Source: Clostridia bacterium (lineage in GTDB: Bacteria > Bacillota > Clostridia > Christensenellales > DTU072). From it: 64,000 nucleotides of DNA. This document shows, piece by piece, positions 51,594-60,258 of this stretch; position 1 is the first letter of the stretch, and every line of letters begins with the position of its first letter. The DNA lies in assembly GCA_017403145.1 (NCBI GenBank), contig JAFQOO010000001.1, forward strand, positions 1-64,000, given 5' to 3'. Under the pieces are notes generated by a model that saw only the letters and a program-made list of their open reading frames with translations, ran no database searches and was not told where the DNA came from. Position numbers and translations under genes: made by a program.

Positions 51594-51674
51594 TATATTA
51601 GTAAAACGTTTTGCTTATTTAGTATATTTAGATTTCTAATAATATCTACGAACTAGAAAAATTAGTTCATAACA

Positions 51675-51707
51675 TTAAAAAGGCTCACGATTGTGAGCTT
51701 TTTTTGT
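51675..51707 (+). terminator. Terminator of the SPFH-like operon
   Basis: AAGGCTCAC-GATT-GTGAGCTTTTTTT, a strong hairpin with T-run. Confidence 0.85.
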
Positions 51708-51755
51708 GGAGTAAAGTATTGTTAAAGTGGAATTTGTATATGTATTTCACTAAAA

Positions 51756-52163
51756 TCAATTGTACTCAAACTCAAAATCACCATTCACACACTTGCCCGC
51801 TGATTCGAGAATAACGTAGACTATTTTTTCGTTATCATATTTATCATCAAGTATAATGGTTTCATCGTAGGATTCTCCGCCCTTGATTGTACGGAGCAAT
51901 TCTTTTTCACCGCCAACACCAATATAAACTTTCATTTCGCCTTCATCAAGGCTTGCTTCAATATCAAGCAAATGCTCGGGAGCACCATCTCTTCTTAGTT
52001 TGAAATTATACGTTCCACTAAAGGAATCAAATTCCATACTTGCTTCATCGCCCTGACAGGAAGTAATCAAAATGGTTGCAGAATAATTCTTGACATATCC
52101 GCTACAACCGCAGAGGGTGGCAAGTGTAAGTATTATAAGCAATGCAAAACAAACTTTTTTCAT
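51756..52163 (-). CDS. Small lipoprotein of unknown function
   Basis: This 135-residue protein has signal MKKVCFALLIILTLATLCGC and lipobox L-C-G-C, with a mature part of ~115 residues rich in beta strands and acidic residues (DEASMEFDSFSGTYNFKLRR, YDETIILDDKYDNEKIVYVI). It looks like a small beta-sandwich. AAAGGAAAA lies upstream of the ATG. No functional neighbour. Confidence 0.75.
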   Translation of the reverse strand: MKKVCFALLIILTLATLCGCSGYVKNYSATILITSCQGDEASMEFDSFSGTYNFKLRRDGAPEHLLDIEASLDEGEMKVYIGVGGEKELLRTIKGGESYDETIILDDKYDNEKIVYVILESAGKCVNGDFEFEYN

Positions 52164-52249
52164 ACCAATTTTCCTTTTTCAAATTCTTATTTATATACCG
52201 ACTTCTAATCTAAATATATCACATAAGAACGAGAAATTCAATAGATATA

Positions 52250-52300
52250 AGGCAGGCTTGTTTTGGTGGAGTGCCGACAAGTGTAATCGAATACTTATAA
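52250..52300. repeat. tRNA-end-like remnant
   Basis: The segment GGTGGAGTGCC...GTGTAATCGAATACTTA resembles that at 6897-6935 (GGTGGAGCGG...CATAATCGAACACTTA). Read on the minus strand, both end like a tRNA 3' end (CTCCACCA) after TTCGATTA. Neither folds as a full tRNA. Confidence 0.4.
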
Positions 52301-52331
52301 ACTATAATTTCGATAAATAAAATTTAAAAGA

Positions 52332-52694
52332 TTAAATCGGCGTTCCTACTTCAATTAAGTTACCATCTAAATCGTAGAAACGGATTACTCGTTGTCCCCA
52401 ACTATGTGTCATAAGATGATTTACATATTCAATTTTTGGGTATAGTCTTTCTAGTTTTTCAATAAAAGATTCGATATCTTGTTCCTCAAAATACAATTCG
52501 CAAGAGTTGCTCTTTGGAACAATATCTCTATCTAAAAAAGATTTCCAGATTTTTTCATCTTGAAGAACTAAACCTTCTGTTAAAATCATATTGCCATCGT
52601 TGTCAAGAACTAAGTCTATACCAAATAATTTGTGATAGAATTCTCTCGCTTTATCTATATCTTTAACTACAATCAAAATGTTCTTCAGTTTCAT
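52332..52694 (-). CDS. VOC/glyoxalase-like protein
   Basis: This 120-residue protein has a single beta-alpha-beta-beta-beta unit: ILIVVKDIDKAREFYHKLFGIDLVLDNDGNMILTEG, then CELYFEEQDIESFIEKLER and a final IRFYDLDGNLIEVG with the metal-ligand E. This is the vicinal oxygen chelate fold; members include glyoxalases and antibiotic-resistance proteins. The substrate is unknown. The ATG at 52694 is taken because TGGAGA lies six bases ahead; the TTG upstream is rejected. Confidence 0.85.
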   Translation of the reverse strand: MKLKNILIVVKDIDKAREFYHKLFGIDLVLDNDGNMILTEGLVLQDEKIWKSFLDRDIVPKSNSCELYFEEQDIESFIEKLERLYPKIEYVNHLMTHSWGQRVIRFYDLDGNLIEVGTPI

Positions 52695-52787
52695 ATTGTA
52701 TCTCCACAAATTCTTATTTATCTATCAATTATTAATTAATAATATACCACACAAGAACACAAAATTCAATAACTATAATATAGGGTC

Positions 52788-52968
52788 GGTGGACGATAAC
52801 GGACCGCGAAAGAATGTCTCGCATAATGACAATATTAGTTAAGTATCTTTCACGTAATAGGGATAGTTTTAGATATGCTTGAACGCATCGCGTTCACTTT
52901 CGCCAGGTTTGCTAACGCAAACTTGCGCACCGCGCTCACTTTGTGAGAGCAAAAAAGTAGCGCATATA
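52788..52968. repeat. tRNA-tailed repeat E3
   Basis: This begins with the tRNA-Val-like end GGTGGACGATAACGGACC and the core GCGAAAGAATGTCTCGC, then ATAATGACAATATTAGTTAA and TTGAACGCATCGCGTTCACT, TTTCGCCAGG, and ends in hairpins. It lacks the right inverted end because E4 follows at once. Confidence 0.7.
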
Positions 52969-53152
52969 GTGGACGATAACGGACCGCGAAAGACTGTCTC
53001 GCATAATGACAATATTAGTTAAATATCTTTCACGTAATAGGGATAGTTTTAGATATGCTTGAACGCATCGCGTTCACTTTCGCCAGGTTGCTAACGCAAC
53101 TTGCGCACCGCGATTGCTTTGCAATAGCGGTGAAGGTCCGTTCGTCCGTCAA
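52969..53152. repeat. tRNA-tailed repeat E4 (tandem copy of E3)
   Basis: This is near-identical to E3 over its first ~150 bases, starting GTGGACGATAACGGACC and with core GCGAAAGACTGTCTCGC. It ends in a degraded inverted tRNA-Val end (GGTCCGTTCGTCCGTC). It lies 42 bases from the CCA end of the real tRNA-Val. Confidence 0.7.
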
Positions 53153-53193
53153 CAAAACAAAAAAGCAACCTAAATTGGTTGCTTTCGTTTTGT
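53153..53193 (-). terminator. tRNA-Val terminator
   Basis: On the minus strand after the CCA end: AAAGCAACC-AATTT-AGGTTGCTTTTTTG; the stem AAGCAACC/GGTTGCTT is followed by T6. Confidence 0.75.
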
Positions 53194-53269
53194 TGGTGGA
53201 CGATAACGGACTCGAACCGCTGACTTTCTCCACGTCAAGAAGACACTCTACCAACTGAGTTAATCGTCC
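53194..53269 (-). tRNA. tRNA-Val (anticodon GAC)
   Basis: The 76-nt cloverleaf on the minus strand includes CCA. Acceptor GGACGAT/ATCGTCC, D-arm ACTCAGTTGGTAGAGT, anticodon stem TCTTC/GGAGA with loop TTGACGT, so the anticodon is GAC. T-arm AGCGGTTCGAGTCCGTT. Repeats E3 and E4 lie just beyond its terminator. Confidence 0.93.
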
Positions 53270-53473
53270 TTGTGCCTATATATAATAACAAATAGATTAG
53301 CTTTTGTAAAGTGTTTTTATTTTTTAGTTGGTAAAATTTTGATTATGGGTTGTCAAGCATAATCTCGCTTGGTTTACTACAAATGCTTTTATTAGCGGTT
53401 GAAATATAAAATATCGTGAATAGGGCTCTATAATTCAGAGTTGGGTTGCCTTAAATCGCAAAATATATTTATA

Positions 53474-53508
53474 TTGACAAAACTTTATAGGTTTGGTAAA
53501 ATTATTAT
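53474..53508 (+). promoter_or_regulatory. Leaderless promoter of the 53509 lipoprotein
   Basis: TTGACA (53474-53479), 17 bases, TAAAAT (53497-53502), six bases, ATG. No ribosome site. The rest of the 240-base gap from the tRNA holds nothing else I recognise. Confidence 0.7.
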
Positions 53509-54246
53509 ATGGTTACTAGAGAAAGAATAAAAATAAATAGATTATTGGCACTCGTTTTGCTAACTATCATTTTAGGGACGCTTGTTTTGTGCGTTGCTTG
53601 CACCAACGAAGATAGTGGTGAAAAGGTAGCTTGCAAAGACCACTCGTTCGTAAGAGTGGAAGACGAGCTTAACAAAGAGCCTACCTACGAAAAAGAGGGT
53701 AGGGAACTGCGCAAATGTTCGGTTTGTGGAGTGAGTGCATCGTTTGTTATCCCTAAACTTGTTAGGGAGGCGGTAAGCGAAGACCCTAACTATATGCCTC
53801 TTCTTGAAAGCTACGTGGTCCATTATGGCGATACTTTGGAAAAGGTTGCTACAATGTATTTTACGAGTGGCTGGAGCTTCACGTTAGATAAAGAAACCAA
53901 GGTTGGTAACGTTAGTGAGAGTGGCTATGACTTTGCAGTAAAATATACGCCAAGTGCCGATAAATACGAGAGCTTATCTACTACCATAAGACTTGTTGTT
54001 AAGAAGGCTGTTTTGAAGGAAACAGACGTTCATTTAAAGGTTGAAATAGATATACCTACTAGTGTAACTTCTCTTGAACAAATAGAAATAGGTTTGCTAG
54101 CTAGTCAAGAAATTGCGGGTAGCGTTCGCTGGGTGGAAAATCAAGAAATATTGCGTAATCAAGTGGCGGAGTATGATTATATTTTTACCCCCGAAGATAC
54201 CGATTGCTACGAAATATACTTTGGTAAAGTGCGCCTTAGAGCATAG
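53509..54246 (+). CDS. Lipoprotein with a Cys/His motif
   Basis: This 245-residue protein starts MVTRERIKINRLLALVLLTI, with lipobox C-V-A-C at residues ~28-31. A C-x-H...C-x2-C-G pattern (CKDHSFVRVEDELNKEP... LRKCSVCGVSASFVIPKL) parallels the one in the lipoprotein at 10867 and may bind metal. The C-terminal part looks like an MBG- or Ig-like beta domain (YDFAVKYTPSADKYESLSTT, VVKKAVLKETDVHLKVEIDIP). Both lipoproteins also share the leaderless promoter layout. No function assigned. Confidence 0.75.
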   Translation: MVTRERIKINRLLALVLLTIILGTLVLCVACTNEDSGEKVACKDHSFVRVEDELNKEPTYEKEGRELRKCSVCGVSASFVIPKLVREAVSEDPNYMPLLESYVVHYGDTLEKVATMYFTSGWSFTLDKETKVGNVSESGYDFAVKYTPSADKYESLSTTIRLVVKKAVLKETDVHLKVEIDIPTSVTSLEQIEIGLLASQEIAGSVRWVENQEILRNQVAEYDYIFTPEDTDCYEIYFGKVRLRA

Positions 54247-54346
54247 CTTTTACCTATATAATAAATAAATTAACTAAAACGTTTGATATTGTGCGCGCGT
54301 ATGTGGTATAATCTAGCGCGTACAAATCTTTTATACGGAGTATAAT

Positions 54347-57300
54347 ATGAGAAAAGAAAATCCTACCCCCGATTTTGTGGCAATGGAAAAAGCCACGTTG
54401 AAGTTCTGGCAAGATGAAAAATGCTTTGAAAAGCTAGTTGAAAAGAATAAGAACGGCGAACGTTTCCGTTTCCTTGATGGTCCTATCACCGCAAATAACC
54501 CTATGGGTATTCACCACTCTTGGGGAAGAACTATGAAGGATATGTATATCAAGTATAATGCTATGCTTGGTAAATCGTGCCAATATCAAAACGGATTTGA
54601 CTCCCAAGGTCTTTGGGTAGAAGTTGAAACCGAAAAGGACCTCGGTATCGAAGTTAAGAGCGATATCACCAAGTATGGTGTAGACAAATTTACCACCAAA
54701 TGTATGGGCAGAGTAGAAAAGTTTGCAGGTGTTATTACCGAGCAATCCAAGAGACTCGGTCAATGGATGGATTGGGAAAACAGTTACTTTACTAACACCG
54801 ACCTTAATATCACCTCTATTTGGCATTTCCTAAAGGTATGTAACGAAAAGGGTTGGCTTGTTAAGTCCCATCGTCCTATGCCCTGGTGCCCCCGTTGCGG
54901 AACCTCGCTAAGCGACCACGAAATGAGCGGTTCTTATGCAGATATGGAACACCTTTCCATTTATGCAAAGCTTCCCATCGTTGGAACCGATGATAAAATT
55001 ATCCTTTGGACCACCACTCCTTGGACCTTGACCTCTAACTGCGCACTAGCAGTTAACCCCGAAATCGAGTACGTTCGCGTAAAGGTTAAGAGCGACAGAG
55101 CTAACCTTATCGTTGGCAAGAACGCACTTGGCAAGTTAAAAGGCGATATAGTAGAAGTAAGCGACCCCTTCAAGGGCGCAGAGCTTATCGGCAAAGAATA
55201 CAAGACCTGCTTTGAAGACTTCGAATGTCAACAATTCACCCACGTTATCGTTCCTTGGGAAGACGTTGATGCTACCGAAGGTACCGGCGTAGTTCACATT
55301 GCTCCCGGATGCGGTGCTGAAGACTTTGAGCTTGGTAAGAAGCTTGGTATCCCCACCATTTGCCCCATCGATGACGAAGGCGTTATTATTGAAGGCTTTG
55401 GTAAGTTTAGCGGTATGAAGACTACCGACCTTGTAGATGACGTTGTTAAGGCACTAGAAGAACAAGGTAAGCTTTATAAAACCGAGCTTTACACCCACAG
55501 CTATCCCAAGTGCTGGAGATGTAAGACTCCCGTTGTTTTCAAGTTGGTTGACGAGTGGAGTATCCGTACCGACGAAATCAAGCCTTTGATGATTGAGGCT
55601 GCCAAAACCGTTAAATGGGAACCCGAATTTGCAGGAAAACGTATGTTAGACTGGTTGAACAATATGGGAGATTGGAACATTAGTCGTAAGAGATTCTATG
55701 GTCTACCCTTGCCTTTCTACGTCTGTAAAAAATGCGGACACGTTACCGTTATAGGTTCTAAAGAAGAGCTAATCGAAAGAAGCGAACACGGTAATATCGA
55801 TAACGTTCCTCACCTTCATAAGCCCTATATCGACGAAGTTAAAATTCACTGCGAAAATTGTGGCGAACTAGTTGAAAGAGTGCCCGAAGTTGGCGACTGC
55901 TGGCTTGACGCTGGTATCACTCCCTTCTCCACAAAGAAATACTTTACCGATAGAGAATACTTTGATAACAACTTCCCAAGCGATTTGGTTATCGAAATGA
56001 AGGAGCAAATAAGACTTTGGTTCTACTCACTCCTATTTATGTCCGTAACTCTTACCGGCAAAGCTCCTTATAAACAAGTAGTAGCTCACTCTTCCGTTAT
56101 AAAAGAAGATGGTGGCAAGTTTAGTAAGACCGGTTATATGATTCGCTTTGACGAAGCGGCAGAAAAGATGGGTGCAGATACCATCCGTTATATGTTTATG
56201 GGCAACCCCATTGCTTCCGACGTTCGTTTTGGCTATAATCTTGCCGACGAAGCTAGAAGAAAAATGTTGGGCTTCTGGAATATCTACGTATTCTTCAACC
56301 TATACGCAGCTATCGACAATCCCGATATTGCAAACCATAAGATTGATTACGCAACCCTAACTCACAGCGATAAGTGGTTGCTAAACCGCACCAACGCATT
56401 TATCAAGTTCGCTAAGAATTGTATGGATACCTTCCGTCATCCTGCACTTGTAAAGGAATTCGAAGCATACGTTGACGACGTTTCTAACTGGTATATCCGT
56501 ATCAATCGTAAACGTTTCTGGAAGTCTACCGACGAGGTTGACCAAATGAACGCATATTGGTGTTTGTATCAAGCTATAAAGGCAACCGTTGGCATTATGG
56601 CTCCCATCACTCCCTTTATTACCGATTACATTTACCAAAACACCGTTCGCGAGATAGAAAAAGATGCTCCTATAAGTGTTCATCTTACCTCTTATCCCAC
56701 TCCTCTAGATATACCCGAAGAGGCAAATATCCTAAGCGAAACTACCATTTCTCGCGAAATTATCGCTACCGCACAAAGGATGCGTAACGAAGCACAAATC
56801 AAAGTTAAGCAACCCTTATCACGTCTTTTTGTTACCGCAAGTGCCGATGACGTGAATGCTGCAACCGCACTTCAAAACACTATCAAGGAAGAGTTAAACG
56901 TTAAGGAATTGGTATTTAGCGCCGATACTTCCGTTTACAACGACGTATACTACACCGTAAACTTCCGCGTAGCCGGTCAAGCACTCAAGGGCGAAGCACA
57001 AAAGTTGAAGAAGCTTGTTGACTCCCTTGACCAAGATGGCTACAACGCACTCGATAAGATGGTAAAAGAGAACTCTGTAAACATCGGTGATTTCGTAGGT
57101 CTAGCAGGCAACTTGTTCGATGCTCACAATCGTCCCAAACAAAACTTCCTAGTTACCACCGAAAATGGCAGAACTCTTGCTCTAGATACTGCTCTAAACG
57201 AAGAGCTAATCCAAGAGGGTATCGTAAGAGAACTTGTAAGACAAATTCAAGTTATGAGAAAGGATGCAGGCTTTGCTGTTGAACAACGTATTGTTGCCGA

Positions 57301-57463
57301 AATTACTACCGAAAGCGAAATAGCAAAAGTAGCCATTGCTAAGTATAGCGATAAGATAGCAACCGATATTCTTGCAACCGCTATTACCACCATCGACGAC
57401 GCAGAAACGGAAAAGGTAATCACCGTTCAAGAAAACGAAATCAAGGTAAAGCTAAAGAGATAA
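54347..57463 (+). CDS. ileS: IleS, isoleucyl-tRNA synthetase
   Basis: This 1038-residue class I synthetase has the HIGH-type motif NPMGIHHSWG (residues ~51-60) and the KMSKS-type motif GGKFSKTG (~residue 588). Editing domain with LWTTTPWTLTSN. Zinc-like cysteine sets occur in WCPRCGTSLSDHE, CWRCKTPV, CKKCGHVTV and CENCGELVERVPEVGDCW. The motif variants differ from the usual bacterial forms and belong to a distinct IleRS clade. Promoter TTGATA-18-TATAAT is close by with no T-box. GGAG precedes the start; terminator at 57482. Confidence 0.92.
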   Translation: MRKENPTPDFVAMEKATLKFWQDEKCFEKLVEKNKNGERFRFLDGPITANNPMGIHHSWGRTMKDMYIKYNAMLGKSCQYQNGFDSQGLWVEVETEKDLGIEVKSDITKYGVDKFTTKCMGRVEKFAGVITEQSKRLGQWMDWENSYFTNTDLNITSIWHFLKVCNEKGWLVKSHRPMPWCPRCGTSLSDHEMSGSYADMEHLSIYAKLPIVGTDDKIILWTTTPWTLTSNCALAVNPEIEYVRVKVKSDRANLIVGKNALGKLKGDIVEVSDPFKGAELIGKEYKTCFEDFECQQFTHVIVPWEDVDATEGTGVVHIAPGCGAEDFELGKKLGIPTICPIDDEGVIIEGFGKFSGMKTTDLVDDVVKALEEQGKLYKTELYTHSYPKCWRCKTPVVFKLVDEWSIRTDEIKPLMIEAAKTVKWEPEFAGKRMLDWLNNMGDWNISRKRFYGLPLPFYVCKKCGHVTVIGSKEELIERSEHGNIDNVPHLHKPYIDEVKIHCENCGELVERVPEVGDCWLDAGITPFSTKKYFTDREYFDNNFPSDLVIEMKEQIRLWFYSLLFMSVTLTGKAPYKQVVAHSSVIKEDGGKFSKTGYMIRFDEAAEKMGADTIRYMFMGNPIASDVRFGYNLADEARRKMLGFWNIYVFFNLYAAIDNPDIANHKIDYATLTHSDKWLLNRTNAFIKFAKNCMDTFRHPALVKEFEAYVDDVSNWYIRINRKRFWKSTDEVDQMNAYWCLYQAIKATVGIMAPITPFITDYIYQNTVREIEKDAPISVHLTSYPTPLDIPEEANILSETTISREIIATAQRMRNEAQIKVKQPLSRLFVTASADDVNAATALQNTIKEELNVKELVFSADTSVYNDVYYTVNFRVAGQALKGEAQKLKKLVDSLDQDGYNALDKMVKENSVNIGDFVGLAGNLFDAHNRPKQNFLVTTENGRTLALDTALNEELIQEGIVRELVRQIQVMRKDAGFAVEQRIVAEITTESEIAKVAIAKYSDKIATDILATAITTIDDAETEKVITVQENEIKVKLKR

Positions 57464-57481
57464 CAAACTATAATTGAGATA

Positions 57482-57508
57482 GGGAGAGTCGCAAGGCTCT
57501 CCTTTTTT
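57482..57508 (+). terminator. ileS terminator
   Basis: GGGAGAG/CTCTCC hairpin around TCGCAAGG followed by TTTTTT. Confidence 0.8.
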
Positions 57509-57545
57509 ATGGTTTAGATTATGGATTAGTGGTAATAATATCACT

Positions 57546-57785
57546 ATGAGAAATCCTATAAATAACGATAAAGAAAGTACTATAAAAAAATTGAATAATA
57601 TGAAAGGTACTCCTTTGACTTTAAAAATCAATAGGGGACGTAATAAGATTGAAAGCTACGATGGCGTTATAGAAAACACCTATCCCAACGTTTTCACCTT
57701 GCGCCTAGTAGACGGAGGAATAGGGACTTTTACCTACGCCGATATCCACGCCAACAACATTGCATTTTTTAAAAGAAAAATTTAA
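57546..57785 (+). CDS. veg: Veg protein
   Basis: This 79-residue protein matches Veg: KLNNMKGTPLTLKINRGRNKIESYDGVIENTYPNVFTLRLV then GIGTFTYADIHANNIAF. Veg is a small conserved Firmicutes protein linked in Bacillus to biofilm control and spore outgrowth. It lies upstream of the SPOCS-LysM gene and ispE. There is no ribosome site upstream; AATAAT ends six bases before the ATG, so the message may be leaderless. Confidence 0.85.
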   Translation: MRNPINNDKESTIKKLNNMKGTPLTLKINRGRNKIESYDGVIENTYPNVFTLRLVDGGIGTFTYADIHANNIAFFKRKI

Positions 57786-57845
57786 TTTGTAATAATGGTA
57801 AAACTCCCTGCATACATTTACGTAGAAACACAAGGGGGTTACCGA

Positions 57846-59303
57846 ATGCAAATTAAATGTGATAAGAAAGTAAACTTTACACCAAATCAGTTTTATGAAA
57901 GCAAAGAGCTTTATCTTGACGGAGCCGAAAAAATACTTTCCGTGCAAGCCTTTGCACGCACTACTTCTATTGAAAGTCTAAACGGAGAGGTTAGGGTAGG
58001 ATATCTTCTTACCATCAGAGCGCTGTACCTCAACCAAGATGGTATGGTAGAAAAAAGAGAGGAAAGCTATGACCTTACTTCCAGTCTTAGAGCAAACGTC
58101 AATGCTAATAGTTTTGCCCTAGTCAACACTACGGTTATAGGAGTAGAGTACCACGGCAGTCAAAATCTAAAGGTGAGAGTGATGGTAGAGCAAAAGGGAT
58201 GCTATATACAAAATTGCAATTTTGAGCCTATCGAGAACCCTTCGCTTTGCTATAAGAAAAAGAGTACGAACATAAAATCTATATGCCCGCTTAGAAACAC
58301 CGAGTTCGTTGTAGATAAGAACGAAAAATGCAATTTTAACGTTGGTCAAATGCTTTGTGCCGATACTATTTTATCCGTTAAAAGCGTATCTATAGCTACC
58401 GATATTTGCGAAATTGAAGGTATTGCTACCATTTATTTTTCACATATTAACGAGGGTGAGCTAAAAGGTCAAAGCCTTTCGTTCCCTTTTAGCTACGAGC
58501 TACTTAGCGAGGGTATAAAGGCAGGCGACGTTGCTTCTATCACCCTTTTACCCATTAGTACGACTTTGAACGTAACCGAGCTTGATAGCGGGGTAGAACT
58601 TGACGTTCAAATACTTGTAGAAGCAAAGGGCTACTTTGAACAAAAAAGCGAGGTAGAGTACGCAATCGATGCTTATAGCAAGGAATATGAGCTTGCTCTA
58701 ACAAATGGCGAAGTGGTGATGGAGGACGATGGTTGTAACTTTGCAAGCAAGGAAAGATTTTCCGCAACCTTACCTCTAGACGAAATTACCGATGCGGTAG
58801 AGATAATAAGTATTGGTGTGCCCTGGGTGGGTGCAAGTAACGTGAGTGCTAAGCCTACGATTACTATTGACGGTGTGATTTGTAGCGAAATTATTTTAAA
58901 GCGCGAAAGTGGTGAATATGCAAGAGTGCTTGCGGAAATCCCATATTCTTTCGACCTAAAAGAAGATAGTACTTGCTCAAGCGATATTGATGCTCGTTTA
59001 GATATTATCGAACTTAGTGCAAGGATTAGGTTTGGCGCTACTTTGGAAATTGCAGGCGAGGTATCGGTTACCGTTAGCGGTAGCAGTGAAAAGGTTGTTT
59101 ACTATCTGGAAAAAGCCGAAAGTATTGGCGAAAGAATAAAGAACGACGCAGTAATTAGCGTATATCTTGTGGGAGAGGGAGAAACTTTATTCGATTGTGC
59201 AAAGGCTCTTCAAAGTGATGAAGAGGAGCTTCTTGCCCTCAATCCCGAACTCGATTTACCTCTAAAAGAGGGTGATAAGGTTTTATTGTATCGTCCTCTA
59301 TAA
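57846..59303 (+). CDS. SPOCS (DUF3794) and LysM protein, SipL-like
   Basis: This 485-residue protein has repeated beta-rich SPOCS domains (QFYESKELYLDGAEKILSVQAFARTTSI; VGQMLCADTILSVKSVSIATDICEIEGIATIYF; an additional copy around DAVEIISIGVPWVG). It ends in a LysM domain (ISVYLVGEGETLFDCAKALQ...LPLKEGDKVLLYRPL, residues ~437-485). This layout matches SipL/SpoVID-type spore coat morphogenesis proteins. The ATG at 57846 after AAGGGGG is preferred to the upstream ATG at 57795. Its presence hints at spore formation, or at an ancestor that made spores. Confidence 0.85.
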   Translation: MQIKCDKKVNFTPNQFYESKELYLDGAEKILSVQAFARTTSIESLNGEVRVGYLLTIRALYLNQDGMVEKREESYDLTSSLRANVNANSFALVNTTVIGVEYHGSQNLKVRVMVEQKGCYIQNCNFEPIENPSLCYKKKSTNIKSICPLRNTEFVVDKNEKCNFNVGQMLCADTILSVKSVSIATDICEIEGIATIYFSHINEGELKGQSLSFPFSYELLSEGIKAGDVASITLLPISTTLNVTELDSGVELDVQILVEAKGYFEQKSEVEYAIDAYSKEYELALTNGEVVMEDDGCNFASKERFSATLPLDEITDAVEIISIGVPWVGASNVSAKPTITIDGVICSEIILKRESGEYARVLAEIPYSFDLKEDSTCSSDIDARLDIIELSARIRFGATLEIAGEVSVTVSGSSEKVVYYLEKAESIGERIKNDAVISVYLVGEGETLFDCAKALQSDEEELLALNPELDLPLKEGDKVLLYRPL

Positions 59304-59344
59304 CAAAAAACTTCAAAAACCTACGTTATTCGGTTTCCTTTATG

Positions 59345-59375
59345 ATTTCGGCGGCGCTATACCGCCGAAATTTTT
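59345..59375 (+). terminator. Terminator after the SPOCS-LysM gene
   Basis: ATTTCGGCGG/CCGCCGAAAT hairpin followed by TTTT. Confidence 0.8.
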
Positions 59376-59397
59376 ACTTTTTTTTGACTTTTGGGTA

Positions 59398-59433
59398 TTG
59401 ATTTACTTTATATATTATTATATAATAAATACA
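59398..59433 (+). promoter_or_regulatory. Leaderless promoter of ispE
   Basis: TTGATT (59398-59403), 17 bases, TATAAT (59421-59426), seven bases, then ATG. No ribosome site. Confidence 0.7.
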
Positions 59434-60258
59434 ATGTTGGAAAGTATTGATTTATTTGGATATGCAAAGGTTAACCTTGCGCTTGGAATAGAGGGTTGTC
59501 AAAAGGGCTTCCATAATCTAGATAGCGTTATGGTTAGCATAGATATGGGCGACCGCATTGTTATGAAAAGGCGCGACGATAACCAAATAAACGTTAGCTA
59601 TACTGGTGGAGAGGTTTTCCCTTTCGACAATGCTTACAGGGTAGCTAGTGCTGTTGCAAAAAAGTATAATATTGGCGGAGTTGATATTATTATATCAAAA
59701 GGCGTGCCCGTGGGCGTTGGCCTTGGCGGAAGCGCAGTGGACGGAGCCGGCATTATACGTGGATACGAAAGGCTTTATGATATCAAAATCGACGATAACG
59801 ATTTTATGGTAGAGCTTGGCGGAGATATCCCCTTTTTGAAGACAGGCGGTAGCGCGATAGTAAAAGGACGTGGAGAAATTATAATTCCCATAGAGCTACC
59901 TAGCATATATCTTCTACTCGTATACGGAGCACCTTCGATTAGCACCCAAAAGGTATTCGAACTATACGACGAAATAGGGGGAGATAATGGGAAATCTAGT
60001 GATTTTCTAGTAGACCTTGAACCTTTCAATGCGCTAGAAAAGAGTGCTATTCAAATAGAACCTTCCATCGAAAATAGTAGAAAGTTGCTAGAAAAAGCGG
60101 GCTTTAGATACGTCGTTATGACGGGTAGCGGAAGCGGATATCTAGGGTACGAGTTAGACGAAAATAAATTTATTACCAAAGTAGAAAGGGCAAAAGAGCT
60201 TGCCCCAACGTACGGACTAAAAGTTAGGATACTAAAAACAATCAAGGACCTGCAATGA
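59434..60258 (+). CDS. ispE: IspE, 4-diphosphocytidyl-2-C-methylerythritol kinase
   Basis: This 274-residue GHMP kinase belongs to the MEP isoprenoid pathway. N-terminal FGYAKVNLALGIEGCQKGFHNLDSVM, the ATP loop VPVGVGLGGSAVDGAG, ELGGDIPFLKTGGSAIVKG and the C-terminal MTGSGSGYLGY are the expected motifs. The start ATG at 59434 is supported by the promoter placed seven bases ahead; the longer frame reads through the terminator. Its stop overlaps glgB (AATGA). Confidence 0.93.
   Translation: MLESIDLFGYAKVNLALGIEGCQKGFHNLDSVMVSIDMGDRIVMKRRDDNQINVSYTGGEVFPFDNAYRVASAVAKKYNIGGVDIIISKGVPVGVGLGGSAVDGAGIIRGYERLYDIKIDDNDFMVELGGDIPFLKTGGSAIVKGRGEIIIPIELPSIYLLLVYGAPSISTQKVFELYDEIGGDNGKSSDFLVDLEPFNALEKSAIQIEPSIENSRKLLEKAGFRYVVMTGSGSGYLGYELDENKFITKVERAKELAPTYGLKVRILKTIKDLQ

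Noticed and set aside
53030-53258. ORFs of 74 and 67 residues
   Set aside because: They cover tRNA-Val, its terminator and repeat E4.
54247-54346. T-box leader before ileS
   Set aside because: The gap is only 100 bases, holds a promoter close to the gene and lacks the T-box sequence.
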